A stretch of DNA of 64,000 bases, taken from the NCBI GenBank assembly GCA_036926305.1, contig JAXCHB010000143.1:6923501-6987500 (forward strand), read 5' to 3'. Below the pieces are notes generated by a model. It saw only the letters and a program-made list of their open reading frames with translations, did no database searches and was not told the origin of the DNA. Source of the DNA: Uropetala carovei (Eukaryota; Arthropoda; Insecta; Odonata; Petaluridae). The stretch's first letter is position 1. The number at the start of each line of letters is the position of its first letter. Of this stretch, positions 11,861 to 24,129 are shown piece by piece. Position numbers and translations under genes: made by a program.

Positions 11861-12253
11861 GGATCTTTTCCGTTATAGCACCACCACTTTATTTCAAAAG
11901 AGCAACAATCAGCAATTGCTATGACAGCATAATAATAAATAAACCAATTGAAAACTATCCCTCCCCATTGGAACAGCTTCAATATAAGTCACCCACGTCC
12001 GCATCACCTAGGTACCGAGGATATTGACGAGCCTTCGGCTCGCTATATTTTAATGCGTAGTCGGCTCCGGGCGCTACCGCGCCCTTCGCCTCGCCCGGAA
12101 CCAAAGAAACCCTCCACGTCCGGAGATTGGGTTTGTAAATGTTGAGACAGACCAATCAGTTTCTTGTCCGGAGATTGGGTTTGTAAATGTTGAGACAGAC
12201 GAATCAATAACCAATGAACAAGTATAGTGGTGGTGCTATAACAGAAAAGATCC
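11861..12253 (+). mobile_element. Merlin-like MITE with perfect 8-bp target duplication
   Basis: 393-bp element. Left end GGATCTTTTCCGTTATAGCA (11861-11880), continuing ccaccactt; right end is its inverse with one change (12226-12253). It is flanked by ATAGATGA at 11853-11860 and 12254-12261. Ends starting GG with 8-bp duplications are known from the Merlin superfamily (hAT also makes 8 bp), so Merlin is inference. The interior holds a core (12021-12206) also present at 34817-35006, with a gacgagccttcggctcg hairpin and a 48-bp unit repeated from 12117 and 12165. No coding capacity. Confidence 0.75.
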
Positions 12254-12261
12254 ATAGATGA

Positions 12262-13339
12262 TATTAAAAATCGTTCATTTGTTTATTTTCTCTATCTTTA
12301 TTTAACTAATAGATGTGGAAAACAAGTTTTTGTATTGGATTTTATCAAAGTCAAAGAGACTTTTTGCGAATCCGGAGAACTTGGCGTGCAGTATCTTTGA
12401 GTGATTTGTAGTTATCAACCCATTAATGAGTTCGTTTAGGTCGCCCAGTACCGTAGCAAGGGAGGGGTGAGCGAGGCGATTGCCCCGGAGGCCGAAACCA
12501 AGGCAAGTTGCGAGTATTTATTTTGTTATACGTATTTCTAAAAATATTTTTATTGGATCCAATTTATATAATTATGGTTATAAATTCATTACATTTATTA
12601 TTCGCCACACAAAACTGCCAACTTTTTATGAGTATTTTGGGTTCATCTATCGCTATACTCTTCATAAATTTTTGTTTTTGGACAATAAGAGTTCGGATGA
12701 GGACAGGATTTTCCTAACCTTTCCACTATCCCATAAATAATCATAATTTGTAAATAATTAGATGATTCGAGATATTTGTATGAATTCATGTTAAAGAGTC
12801 AATCAAATTTTAATTCTTAGAAAATCTTGATTGGCAGAGGGGAAGGAGGGCCACAAAACCATCCATGGCCTCCTTCCCCTCTTATTTTCTAGGATGGTAA
12901 TTTTTATTCTTATATCACTTTGGATTGAATAGCTGCATGCTGTATGTATATTTGCTGTGCACTCACAGGAGACGTTTGCTTAGTGTGACGATCCAGAAGA
13001 TACTGGTGTATTCATACTCAATAGGGCATGTTTCCAAGAATTGCCTTGTTGGAGAAAAGAGAGCATCTGAGTACGGGGAGCATTTTGTAAATCTAAGTAG
13101 CCAGGAGGAAGAGGAAATTATTCAAGAACCTTATCTACTATGTAATAAGGATAATGCTGTGAAGAGACATTTGTAGAAGTAAGAAAAAACTATGCGTTTA
13201 ATTACTATTTTAGGAAGTAGTTCCAGCAATAAGAAAAACTTGATAATTCTCTAGCGAATTCCGGAAGTAGTTGACAAATATTTTTGTGAAAATCACTGCA
13301 GCATTGACTGGGATGTTTCGGCAATATATTCACTACGAA
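12262..13339. other. Intergenic, one inverted repeat
   Basis: At 12838-12895 ggggaaggaggcc-type sequence is followed by its inverse (ggcctccttcccct), a short foldback. The sequence taccgtagcaagggagggg at about 12451 resembles DNA transposon ends. No supported gene. Confidence 0.35.
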
Positions 13340-14120
13340 GAAAAATCTAATATGGCCAATACATGACTCTCTCCATATTTGGAGTATAGATATTTAAATT
13401 ATTATGAATAGCATTATAAGGCAAAATTATTATTTCGTATCGTAAAAGAATGCAGTCGTCCTTATTGTCGTAAATTATATTTTGAATATGTTTACAGAAT
13501 TCACCGCTACATGGTGGTGGCGCTGTATACTGGAAATTACGAAAAAGTTAAATATGTCCGAAATGGATGGTTCTACGAAAATTTGTTTCAAACAAAACTT
13601 GGAAGAAATATTATTCTCTACAACTTTAGCCCTCACGAAGATTACCAATAACGACGTTTTCAGAGAGAGATATATAACGGAAACCGAAAAAACCGATTAT
13701 TTATAAATAATTCCTAAACAATAACTGCTATGGAAAATTGTTTCAAATAGAAGTTGTAGGAAATTACATTCTCTATAATCTTTGTGTAGAATTGTATATA
13801 AAATAATGATGCTTTAACGGAGAAATATCGCAAAAACCGAATCGGGTTTCGAATAAACCTCGACTTCCGGTTAACTGGTATTGTCCAAAAATTAATCAGT
13901 TCTTTATGCTCATGCTAAAGTTTGGTATTAATATGACACGTACTTTTTGAGTTAGAGCGCCCACAATCACATACATCCATCCATCCACACACACAGACAT
14001 CATTCAGAAAATAGTCTAAAGGTGTTCTAGGGACCTCAAAACGTGTATTTCCGTTGAAATCTCGAAGTCGATTTTTTTCGTTATCACAATACTTTCCCCA
14101 TACTATGTATGGAGAAAGTA
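13340..14120 (+). repeat. Foldback-like repeat family C, copy 2
   Basis: Left end carries catgactctctccatatttgg (about 13363). The interior has modules with caaacaaaactt and ttattctctacaac. The conserved right part runs cttccggttaactgg, gagttagagcgcccac, acacacacagacatc, ccgttgaaatctcga. It ends in a near-perfect hairpin actttccccatac-tat-gtatggagaaagt (about 14091-14119) followed by an A-rich tail. No ORF of known family. Confidence 0.6.
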
Positions 14121-17096
14121 AAAAAGTGAAAAGTCGATTTCAATTCAAAAGAACTTATAGCCAACTATTACACATTTTATTCTTTTCGGTTCAAGAGATG
14201 AACTACGGTCATCAATGAAATATGTTGAGTTTTGGAAGACAAAATGTGTATAGGACTGCTCACCGCAGGCGTAAATAAAACTGGAAAATTAAATTTGATA
14301 TCCATTTCAGTATCTTTTTTAACAAGTCGTTCAATTTGTACACAAAAATAAACATGACTTGAAATGCACGGAAAATATATGTCCTGTCTTGTGAGTAACT
14401 TCTGCATTGTAAACGATATTTTCTTAGCGTAAGGAATATTGCCATATGAAATATTAAGATTGTGTTAGGATAGTTGTAGACACAGATTTTGAGCAGCATT
14501 TAAAAATTGAAGCAAGAATAAAAATGTGTATGGTATAGAAAAGAATTGTACGGAGACTAATTTCACACGCACGTAAAATGGCAGTTCTTTAAGTGAGGTA
14601 AAAAAATGTAGAATAAACAAAGTAAATATCTACGGTTTAAGACAATAAATTCCAGTGTACAAATTAACCCTCGAAAGAAAACGTTTTCCTTCTAACTAAA
14701 ACAGGTATTATTAGAGCTTGACCCGATGTGAACATTCCTCAATAAGGGTGATTAAAATTATCATAGGATATTCTTTTAAAGAGTTAGAATAAAATGTTGG
14801 TTCATACGAGAAAATAAGCGCGAATAATCATATTGTACATTTTAAAGAAAAATCTTTATGCTAAGTACACCTCGTAAAAGCAGCGGAAAAGATTTTGCCG
14901 AAGAAAAACTGAAGAGTGATGAAAAAAGTAGAACAGGAAGACAGTGAGGCTGTTTCCTCGAAAGGGTCTGTGTAGGAAGTGTGGAGAGAGAGAGAGAGAG
15001 AGAGGAAGACGGAAGGCGGATAAGAGAGTGCGGGGAGACGCGGCCTATGACTATTCCGCAAGGCAATGTGGCATAAGTTCAACGGAACGTACCGCATGCC
15101 AACTTCCCTAATTGAAGCATTTGCGAAGGTTCTCTGCCTACCAATTTCCCGCTTGCCTTTTCGAAAACAGTTGCGAATTTTTGTACCTTTAAAAAGTATT
15201 AAATTGTGATTTGTCTTGATTATTACGTAAGAAACAATCGCTCGAGTGTTTAATTTTGTGCTGCGTTTATGATTGTTGAAAGTAATAATAATTTTCTTAA
15301 AGTTGCTAGGGATCAAAAGAGATAGAAGCAGCTCAGAAAAAAGCATACATTTCTGTAAACGTATGATTGACTGCTCGATGAAAAACTCAAACCTTTTACG
15401 CCGATGTTAGCTCATATAAAGTTTATTTGATACAGTCTATAAGCGGAGATATTAATCAGTTAACTATTTTGTTTTTAATACCGTAATTTTATATGTACTC
15501 TCAACTAAAGTCAGTATCTGACCATTGCGCAGAGCGAAGGTGAACCGTTTAAAGATCTATCTTAATCATAAAAGAGGACCGGGTTCGAATCCGGATTGGA
15601 GATCTCATTTTCTCGTAAGGAGGATGCACAATCGCTGCAAAATGACCTTCATTAAGAAAGATCAAGTCGCGGGGCTTCTTTGGTGCATTTTTTTTTTTGG
15701 GAAGAGAAGGCTAATGGCGGCATTAAAGACTTCTTTCGCCCCTTTCGCGCGAATGTCTGCGAAAGAACGTATGAATGCCGACATCTGTGGTTGGCGTTAA
15801 GATTCGACATCCGCCCATAAAAACAACTCCAGAAATTTGAGTGAGTGGACGCCGACCGCGTTGTGTTAACTTCAGTTAGGAAGATAGGGACAGAAATGGA
15901 TTTTTGCTTTAATTTTTTGTATCCAGAAAGGTTATGTACAGGGAATATCTCCTTTTCGGGATAAGATGCTACTCATTGGTTTATATCGATTTCATCCTGT
16001 ACTTCAAGTGTTCTTTATTAAAGCTAAATATGCAAAACTGGGTCCTATTCTTAAATCATCACAGCAACTACCCGAAACGAACCGCCGAACCGTATCGAAA
16101 TGTTAAAAATACCGCAAAATAAACAGGAAGTTTTTGCATACGTTTCCGTTCGCTTCGACAAATTCATTTTTTTACTCTATCAAAACTTAATTGAAAGATT
16201 TACCTATAAAATAGCTTTATTTCACACATGATAACAATGACTGACTTTTTTGGCGCGTTTCTTTTTAAAAGAAAAAAGAAAGCGCTTATTGTCCGCCTGT
16301 CTTATCTATGTATGTACATAAATATCAAGGGTTATACAGATGGACGGATTTTGATGGAATTTGGCATTCAGTGTTTACATCAAAGAAGAATAAGGAGAAA
16401 AGATTTTAATTGGGTCAAACCGCTATATAAAGGATGTCACTCTACTGAAAACAAAAATGAAATTTTTGCTTTAACTCATGATTTATCCACATTATAACAT
16501 CATTTCTCTACAGCGCTAAACAAAATATATATTCCGCCATTTTTGATGGGATAATTAGGTTTGGGATAAAAACTTTTCAGTCGCTTATTTGTATCATTTT
16601 AGTGTCATTTGAGCCTAATATTAAAATACCCGACAGCAATCGGGTCATATCGACCAATCAGCTCTGCCAATTTTTACCTACTATAAAATACGGGTAAAAA
16701 ATCGAATACTCAAACAGCCAACCAGGTCTGCCATATAACTTGAAATAAAAATTGAAATTTTAACTTTTTAATCTAATGATAAAATGGCATTCGGAATTAT
16801 TTTAAGTGCCGAGACATAATGCCGAATGTGAACCGTCGCTCTATCAAGGTATCACCCTACTTAAATCAACCATAGAAAATTCAGTTCCTGAATCTCCGAC
16901 GCACCTACGCTTTTTGCGCGTATTACTCCCACTTATTTATACGAGTGCGTTACGATAAGTTAACAACCTGCCCAAAGTTGTAAAAACAACAATCTAGTCA
17001 CGTGAATATTTAACACCCTTTCGTTGGTTGCCAGTAAATTTTATTTTATGTCCTAGGTCTTAGAAACTATTTTCTTAGGTAAACATCATTCCTAAA
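14121..17096. other. Intergenic; (GA)n microsatellite at 14983-15006
   Basis: The GA repeat makes Leu/Ser-rich open frames on the minus strand that I do not accept as genes. At 15579-15598 a tRNA T-arm-like sequence (ccgggttcgaatccgg) appears without a clear A-box upstream, perhaps a SINE remnant. The 15660-15800 stretch is GC-richer. No gene supported. Confidence 0.4.
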
Positions 17097-17420
17097 ATGG
17101 CGGGACGCATAGAAACGCCGTGTCAAACGGAAATTCGTAATTTGATTCGATATTTGAGAGCAAAAAGAATTCGAACAGCTGTAATCAGTCGATAACTGAT
17201 TTCAGTGTACGGAACTAATATCATTCCTCGAAAACAGAAATGGAGCTGGTGTACAGCCTTCGACGACGGTAGGACAGACGTTAGACATGATGTATGATCC
17301 GTTCGGTCCAGCACGGCTTGTTTGCTTTCCGCATTGACTTCCCGAATTTACAAACGAGCTGATAATTTCACTTGGTACAGTTCACGATGTTGTTCGTGAG
17401 TAATTGCTTCCGTTTGTTGG
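17097..17420 (+). pseudogene. mariner-type transposase N-terminal fragment
   Basis: From ATG 17097 the frame reads MAGRIETPCQTEIRNLIRYL, then LISVYGTNIIPRKQKWSWCT and FDDGRTDVRHDV. This is the first helix-turn-helix region of mariner (SETMAR-like) transposases, with the typical ..RKQ..W...F..GRTDV phrase. In-frame stops lie after AVISR and after RHDV. A later frame has LIISLGTVHDVVRE, as in the second helix-turn-helix. No catalytic DDD region follows; the sequence passes into hAT-like ends at about 17440. A decayed fragment. Confidence 0.65.
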
Positions 17421-17429
17421 TATCATAAC

Positions 17430-17745
17430 TTCTGGGCCGGAACGAGGTACCGGCGAGCCGGGCGGTTGCCCGGGGCGCCCAAGTATAGGGAGCGCTAACC
17501 CTACTATCTGTATACATACATTACTTGCAAATGGATAAATATTGGATACGAATTTTTATCGCGAGATAGGCGGGAATCTCTATAAAATTCCTTTTACTTT
17601 TCATTATCAATCATTTTACAGGGCAATGAATAAATGAACGAGCTCTTTTAAAAATATCTTAAAAATTCACGGAGGGGGCGCTGAGCGGTTTCTTGCCCGG
17701 GGCGCCAAAATACCTCGGGCCGCCCTTGCATAGCTTGAAAGCGAT
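17430..17745. mobile_element. Probable hAT-type MITE remnant
   Basis: Starts near gggccggaacgaggtaccgg and ends near gcgccaaaatacctcgggcc, inverted relative to each other. The phrase ttgcccggggcgcc occurs twice (about 17466 and 17692). The interior is AT-rich and non-coding. Superfamily from the GGGCCGG-type end only. Confidence 0.4.
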
Positions 17746-18010
17746 TTCTTTGAACAAGCTAGTGCCACGCTATGATAAATGCTTGAAAACGTTTGGGACT
17801 TCCTGCAGAGATGTTTTTGCTAATACTGCATGTACGTAAGCTTTCTTTGCCTCTATAAAAGTATATTTCTCTTCATTACGGCAACTGTCACCATATTTAT
17901 TGAAATTCCCTCATATTTAGTCTACCTATCCTACTAATTCTTGCGAATTTGGCCTTGCAGTTCTACAAAACTTATTGGAAGTTTTCATTCATCTGATTTT
18001 CTATACAGCA

Positions 18011-18544
18011 AGTCCCTGTTGTTTGTTGTTTCGTTAATTCGTCGTTTGAAAATGAATTTTCGAAAGAAAAAAATCTTTTTCACAATTTTTATTTTCTCGA
18101 AGAATATAACAAATTAAAAAAAATAAAAATAAAATTTTATTTAAATTCAACGACAACTGAAGATTTCTTCGATTAGCTTCCGCTCTTTTTTCTTGAGTAC
18201 CACCTACATAGTATATACGAGTTCAAAAAGTTGCGATGGGTGCCTATTCTGCGCTTGATCTATTCATATGCCCCATATTAACTTAAAATAAGTAAACCGT
18301 AATCAGCTTTAGGATAATTAGACGATCCTTTTATCAAAACGACACGATGTATCTTCAAAACCATAAAAATGTTAGAAAGCCAGATGCGCGTTTTGGTTAC
18401 AATGGTTGCTTGGTAGTAGTAATCCGCATCTGGTTTTCTAACCTCTTTATGGCTATTGGAGAGACATAGTGTCACTTTGATTCAAAAGCCATAAGAAGAG
18501 GGTGGTGACCCTCAGGAACGCACCCGTGACAAACAACAGGGACT
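18011..18544. mobile_element. TIR element, 534 bp, unclassified
   Basis: AGTCCCTGTTGTTTGT at 18011-18026 is perfectly inverted at 18529-18544. A second inverted pair inside (ccagatgcg near 18379 and cgcatctgg near 18425) gives a smaller foldback. No transposase is recognised and the target duplication is unclear. Confidence 0.55.
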
Positions 18545-20097
18545 TACTTTATTTGGATTTTTTATTCATTTCTTATTTTGCTCCTCACAAAATGTAATGA
18601 AATGTGATTACTTACTTATGTATAGTATATGTAAGAAAGTATAAATAAATTTTGAGTAAAATCACCGAGGATAATAAATTTGATATTTTTTTTCTGAATA
18701 AAATGCTAGTTAAAACATTTTCTTTTTATAAGAGCTTATCTCTATATTAAGATTGATGGCTGAGGGCATTCAAGAAAAACATTCTGCCATAGTCCATAAT
18801 ATTACCGAAGAAGATTTGACTTCTATTTCAGTTTCGATAATAGTTGTGCTTGTTTACATTATATATCTTTTTATTTACTCATATACAAAATATATAGAGA
18901 ACGTGTTTTGGTATTGAAAAAGTTTGACTTAGAGAGGTGCACCAGATTCCGAAAGAGTAGTTTTTTTGCGATTCCGGCTCTCTGTACCCTTTCGTCTGTG
19001 TAACCTATGGGCTAAAAGGTTTCAAAAACTCCGTTGAAATATTGTATTTGTAAGGGTATCACACGGAATAGAAGCCTTGTTGACAGAGCCGGTTAGGAAA
19101 ATTGTAGAGTCCGGTGCATATTGTGTGCGCGGAGCCTCTCCAGCCTCAAACACTTTTAATAGTACATTTTAATAAATAAAGCAATCTCTTTCACTATGAC
19201 AGTATTCGAGATTTTTTCCGATTTTATATATACATGATAAACATTATAAATATTTTTAGAGCAGTGGTACCGCCAACCTGCTTGTTGAAATGAACAATGG
19301 AAGATTATCGATTTTTACAAAATATATATTTCCGCAAAAATAGCGATTTTCATTAAAATTAGTCGACTAAGAGAATGGGTCACAAACAAAACTATATACA
19401 TATGTCACATCTCAAAAATAACTGCAAAGCGTCCATTACAGTCTTTCGAGTTTTATGCCAAGCTACAAAACCACTTTTCCAAGAAGTGGAAATGGTGATG
19501 TTTTGTTTTTATCCTGGTTTTGGCAAATTGGTTTGTGGGACCTGATATGCGATTAAGAACCGCTACAGTACTCTATAGCTATGCAATAATTTTCGTTTAA
19601 GTTAACATTTCGTTAAATGCTTTGGAGAAATAAAGTATTAGTAAATATTTTTATTATGATATTGAATAACTTCCACAAACTTATTATTGCTGTAACGAAG
19701 CAAGAACTTTATACTATGAATGCCATGTTTTGTGTGATTAATGAGCTACACATTTCCTGGAATCCCAGATTTTTAGGGGCAGTTTCCAAGGTCAGATGTC
19801 AGAAATTAATGTTTTTAACCGCGACAGCATTCAAAACTGGCCAAAAACAACTCGTTTGATCAAAACGACGGGACAGTCGAGAAAGAGCTAATAAACGTGA
19901 CTGTTGCGACGAAAACGGAACGTATTATCGTATGGTCATCGAATAATCGCGATGAGGTTTTTGTGTTTCGCTTGTTACCTCCCTCCCACAATTATCGAAC
20001 TATAACTCAACCTATTTTTTCAATATGATATTTATGCAAAAATTAGTATTTTCTGCATATTTGAGCTTTTAGGTCTAATTGATAAGCTTCACGTATC
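18545..20097. other. AT-rich intergenic, nothing recognised
   Basis: No supported gene or repeat. Open frames are short and without known motifs. Confidence 0.4.
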
Positions 20098-20105
20098 GTA
20101 TATAA

Positions 20106-20406
20106 CAGCGGTGGCCAAACCTATCTACCCTTGGAGCCGCATACGATAAACTTTAGAAGTTTGAGAGCCGCATTAGACACAATTTGTGTTCATTAATTTA
20201 CGAATAGTAGTACGTAATCTCTATCCAAAACAACTAAGATGAAATGCATGTTCTTTAGGCTTTTCCAGCACGTCTCAAGTCACACTAAGTCATTGTTTTC
20301 TGTAGTGACAAACGTTGACACGCCTCCGAATGGAAATTTAGAAGAGCTACATAATAAGTTAAAAAGAGCCGTATGTGGCTCGCGAGCCGCGGTTTGGCCA
20401 CCCCTG
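20106..20406. mobile_element. hAT MITE, 301 bp
   Basis: Left end CAGCGGTGGCCAAACC and right end GGTTTGGCCACCCCTG are inverted repeats of the known hAT pattern CAGnGGTGGCCAAAC. Flanks gtatataa (20098-20105) and atatataa (20407-20414) are an 8-bp target duplication with one mismatch. Subterminal repeats of gagccgcat / gagccgtatgtggctcgcgagccgc lie inside both ends. Non-coding. Confidence 0.8.
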
Positions 20407-20414
20407 ATATATAA

Positions 20415-21859
20415 AAATAATTAAGTGCAAGTTTCTCATAGTCTGGATTTTTCATTTATGGAACACTTTAATTTTCTGTGGTAATTGTTTTTTATGATGC
20501 CTTTTAATGGACATTTTAAAAAGGGTAGTTAATAACTTCCATATATTATTTACCAAAGTGAATCGCGAAGATCAACATCTCAACTCTATTTGAAACTATA
20601 TTTCTGATGTGTCCGCCATTTTTGTAGAATAAACAGATTCTTTGATACATTTCATACAGATTGAAAATTACATATTCAAATCTTAATGTGGTTATTTCCA
20701 TTATATATTTGAAAAATAATATGGTGGTTTGAATTGAGTTTCATATGATGGTGGGCTGGGGCTTAGGAGAAGACGACTCTGTAAATATTTATCTTAATAG
20801 GAGTTCGTATCAAATTCAACTTTAATGTTTTTCGGCGCTCAGAAGAACTGCCGTCGAAAAAATTCGAGGATAAAAAAATAGCGGGCTAACTGAACTTGGT
20901 GAAATAATAAGAAATAAAAGGAATAGGATGAATGACTTTATATAATGAGATTAAAGTGCGAAAGTCGGCTTCTGTAGATATCATGCGGAGAGTTGATTTT
21001 AAATTGAGCTTTTAGCATTTTATTTAAAATTTTAATTAATTATTTAAATCAAAGGGTTTATTATAACCTTGTGTTTTATTGAATGATTTATGCCAACTTC
21101 CTTTGCCTATAACATCATTTCACGATGATTAACATTATCGGCGCAGAGAACATAAAACTTTCTTTAAGATGATTATTGATATTTTAAAAGCAAATCATCC
21201 ATTTAATGGAAGTGTAACTCTATATGTCAGTGCTATCCATATGCATTCAATTGCTTCCATTCCATTTGCTATGAATTTATATTTAGTTTTGAAGCACTCC
21301 AAAGAAATACTGTACATAATCTAAATATCTTCCAAAGCAATCAAAATGCAGTGATTTTATCTATCATCGGATATAATATGTCAAAAATAAATAGTTTTTG
21401 CGATGTTTGTATTTAAATAAATGAGATTTATTTTTCAAAAATTTTAATTCATGATTTTTAGAGTCTGGTAATCTTTGCTTCAAAATAACTTTATTTTTCC
21501 ATTAAATTTTTTTTTGTTATAGAATACAATGTAAAATCGCTGGCTATTTTCTTAACTTTTACTAATCCGAATCGCAATTCATTACGTAACACATTACAAT
21601 ACGCAATGATTTATGATTTATCTTGTTCAACGCCCTTTATATCGGAAATATATTTTTCAAGGCTGCCATCATTCACGCTGGATATCTCGCCTTTTAACAG
21701 GCATAACACAATAACTGCTCATGGCAAAAGTCCTCCGTTTATTGGGTTGTTGGACACCTTTTGGCTTCTGTTTTACAAGCGCATTCCTTTGGCATTCTGT
21801 GGCCAATTCTTCTTGGGCCCTTTATTAAATCGAATCACTATGTTTTCCGTTATATTCGG
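20415..21859. other. AT-rich 5' distal flank of the collagen gene
   Basis: No gene, RNA or repeat is recognised. If the collagen first exon is right, distal control elements may lie here, but none can be named from sequence. Confidence 0.35.
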
Positions 21860-22545
21860 TGTCGCATACAGCAACGAGAAGAGGTCACGGGTCGGCTTCA
21901 AGTGACGGAGGCCATCCGAGCGACGTTTCGACGACGGCAAATAGGACCTTTCTCTCTCCTCCCCTTCTTACTCTAACCTCCCACTCCGACCTCCCGCTCA
22001 TTCCCCTTTCTCCTCCCTTCGCCTCACGCCTTCTCCCAATCGCCTTCGACCCCTCCCCATCTCCCACCCACCGCCCAATCGCTTTCCCCCACTCCTCCCC
22101 AACCCTCTCCCGCACATCCATACCGGCCATTCCAAACTCACTCACCCCATCGTATTTTTTCCTTCCCCTCCTTCACGCAACCCCCCCCGGGGCCTTCCTC
22201 ACTCCCCAACGGGGTCAGCGGGGGCGTCGCAGCCTCCTCAGGGTTGACTGGCCTGCGAAGGAAATGCCTTCTCCAGAGACGCCCACCGCCGCCGCTGTTT
22301 TTCCACTCGACGGCACATACACGCACCCCACACCCGCGCCCGCCCAGACTCATACATGTGTCGACCGCATCACCACCAGAGATAGGTCCCACGCATCAAA
22401 ACGATGACCTCCGCCTTCATCCTCGCCCCTTCCCCACCTCCGTGCCCCCCCCTCCCCTCCCGATCCCCCCCACCCCCCACGGATGGCCACTGCCCGAGTA
22501 CGGTGGCTGCGGCAGATGTCCAAGGATCGGAGGGCGGCCATAGCC
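21860..22545 (+). promoter_or_regulatory. GC- and pyrimidine-rich 5' flank / putative promoter and 5' UTR of the collagen gene
   Basis: Base composition changes sharply from AT-rich to C/T-rich and CpG-containing directly upstream of the first collagen exon. C-runs at 22181-22188 and 22446-22480 are prominent. No TATA box is clear, which fits a dispersed, GC-rich promoter, but the transcription start cannot be placed. Open frames on both strands here are by-products of stop-poor composition. Confidence 0.4.
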
Positions 22546-22768
22546 ATGGGGAGCCGCGCTCTCTATCTTCTGCTCCTCGTCGCGGCTTCCTTGTTACACC
22601 CAGGCCATGCGGCGCGACCTAGGCAGCACAAGAAGAGGCAAGCGGGAGCCGACGCCGGGTCGCCTAACTACCCGGAGTACGACTATGGAGAGTACTACGA
22701 TGAATACGAGGAAGGAGGGACGCCTGGCGTCGCATCGCCTGCACCCGTTGGGGCCACAGTGACTAGCG
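22546..22768 (+). CDS. Fibrillar-type collagen, exon 1: signal peptide and Tyr/acidic N-terminus
   Basis: First of nine exons of one secreted extracellular-matrix collagen. I choose ATG 22546 over the in-frame ATGs at 22483 and 22516: it sits in gccATGg, and MGSRALYLLLLVAASLLHPG is then a clean signal peptide with likely cleavage after residue 22. The longer start would put an Arg-rich stretch before it. After the signal comes RQHKKRQ, a possible furin-type site, then YPEYDYGEYYDEYEE, a Tyr/acid cluster of the kind often Tyr-sulfated in collagen N-propeptides. The exon ends at GTGAGT (22769) in phase 1. Intron 1 is 21 kb. Confidence 0.75.
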
Positions 22769-23466
22769 GTGAGTGTGGAAATAAAGAGAGCATGGCGGAA
22801 ATAGAGGGAAGTCAACCATTGCTATGTATTGAATATTGGGATACTGGTCCAATTGAAGCAGTCTCATGCTCGCGTTAATTCAATTAAAGGAGAGTATAGC
22901 GTAAAAAATTCGTGAGGAGAAAGAGTTATCTAGTTCTGATTAGCCTGTTACAGAATGCATTTTGACGAGTGTGTCTCTTGGACAAGGTATGAACGTAAAT
23001 AGATGCCTTTAACTTGTAAAGTAGCGCAATATTACGGAATTGGTAGAATAATTAAGAGGGTGAATTTGTCTTATAGGCAACGGCTGCTGGCGAAAATTGA
23101 AATACAGGAGAAATTCTTTAATTCTCATATTCGCATTGGCCGAGTGACTAAAAGGTATAGAAGGAAAGAAAAAGTCTAGAATTCTCTTTCGGAGATTAGA
23201 CCTTTGGCAAATCTTTTTAAACGTAGTTTTCTTGCTTATAACTTGCTATCTTTCATATTTCCTACTTTACGAATTTGGCAATGGTAGTGATAGCAACGAA
23301 TTCCCCTTTAATATATCCACATTACTTTAAATTGGATAAGAATCCCTGATGAAGGAAAGAGAAAAAAGAGAATTACATGCCACTTTGGTCATCAGCGATG
23401 ATGAGCGGCTGGAAGGTAATGCGAGTAATAAATAAATTATCTTTAAAGTAAATATACAAATTAATA

Positions 23467-23715
23467 CAGGGTGTTTCAAAAGTTTCTGTGCAGTAGATTT
23501 TGCATTAAATAAATTGGCTGTTTCATTTTATTTAACATTTTTCACATTTTTATACTGCTATCATAATACGAGCCGTTAAAACTCGGGAAATGGAACCCCC
23601 ACCACTGTAGTTTCCCACATTGTACCTTTTATTACAATTAAAAATGTTAAAACAAATAAAACAACCAATTTATTTTATGTAAAATCTACTGCACAGAAAC
23701 TTTTGAAACACCCTG
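23467..23715. mobile_element. Palindromic Tc1/mariner-type MITE in intron 1
   Basis: 249 bp, flanked by TA (23465-23466, 23716-23717). The ends CAGGGTGTTTCAAAAGTTTC... are inverted over about 90 bp per arm (gtgcagtagattttgca, gttttatttaacattttt), leaving a short centre. Long-arm palindromes with TA duplications are typical of Tc1/mariner MITEs, and the transcript would fold into one long hairpin. No coding capacity. Confidence 0.85.
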
Positions 23716-24129
23716 TATTTCGTCAGGTTTGGTAGGATATTTTTCTTCCTTCCATATTTTTGAAAATTTATTTCAATTTTTGCTAGCAATGAAAATATTT
23801 AGATTGATCAAAAATTAAATTTACATCAGGGTTTCGTGTTGTAGACACTGAACGGTTGATATTCTAATCAGCGATACTTTATATATAAGAAAATTAAAGC
23901 GCTCATATTCATCTTTACAAAGTTTCCAACATTTGCTTTGAACGAATTATTATTTTCAAGTAAATTTTTAGTGGGCAATCTAGCTAATTGACTTAGATGA
24001 GTTTCCCGTCCAAAATTTGAAGAACAGGCAGTTTGGATCGAAGTTCTCTCGAAGTTGGATCATAGTCGGAACATTTCCGAACAACACGTCAGTTAATACT
24101 AGCGAATTCTTATTGGAGTGAACGAGAGT

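Noticed and set aside
12043..12255. 70-codon frame with a repeated peptide
   Set aside because: Its repeat is the duplicated 48-bp MITE unit; no coding evidence.
14861..15346. 161-codon minus-strand open frame with Leu/Ser repeats
   Set aside because: Produced by the (GA)n microsatellite; no domain.
15575..15600. tRNA gene
   Set aside because: Only the T-arm is present; no acceptor, D- or anticodon arm fits upstream.
21859..22407. 182-codon plus-strand Pro/Ser/Thr-rich frame upstream of the collagen start
   Set aside because: Stop-poor C-rich composition with overlapping frames on both strands; more likely 5' flank or UTR.
22483..22545. Upstream ATG as the collagen start
   Set aside because: It would put an Arg-rich 21-residue extension before an otherwise perfect signal peptide; the ATG at 22546 has the better context.
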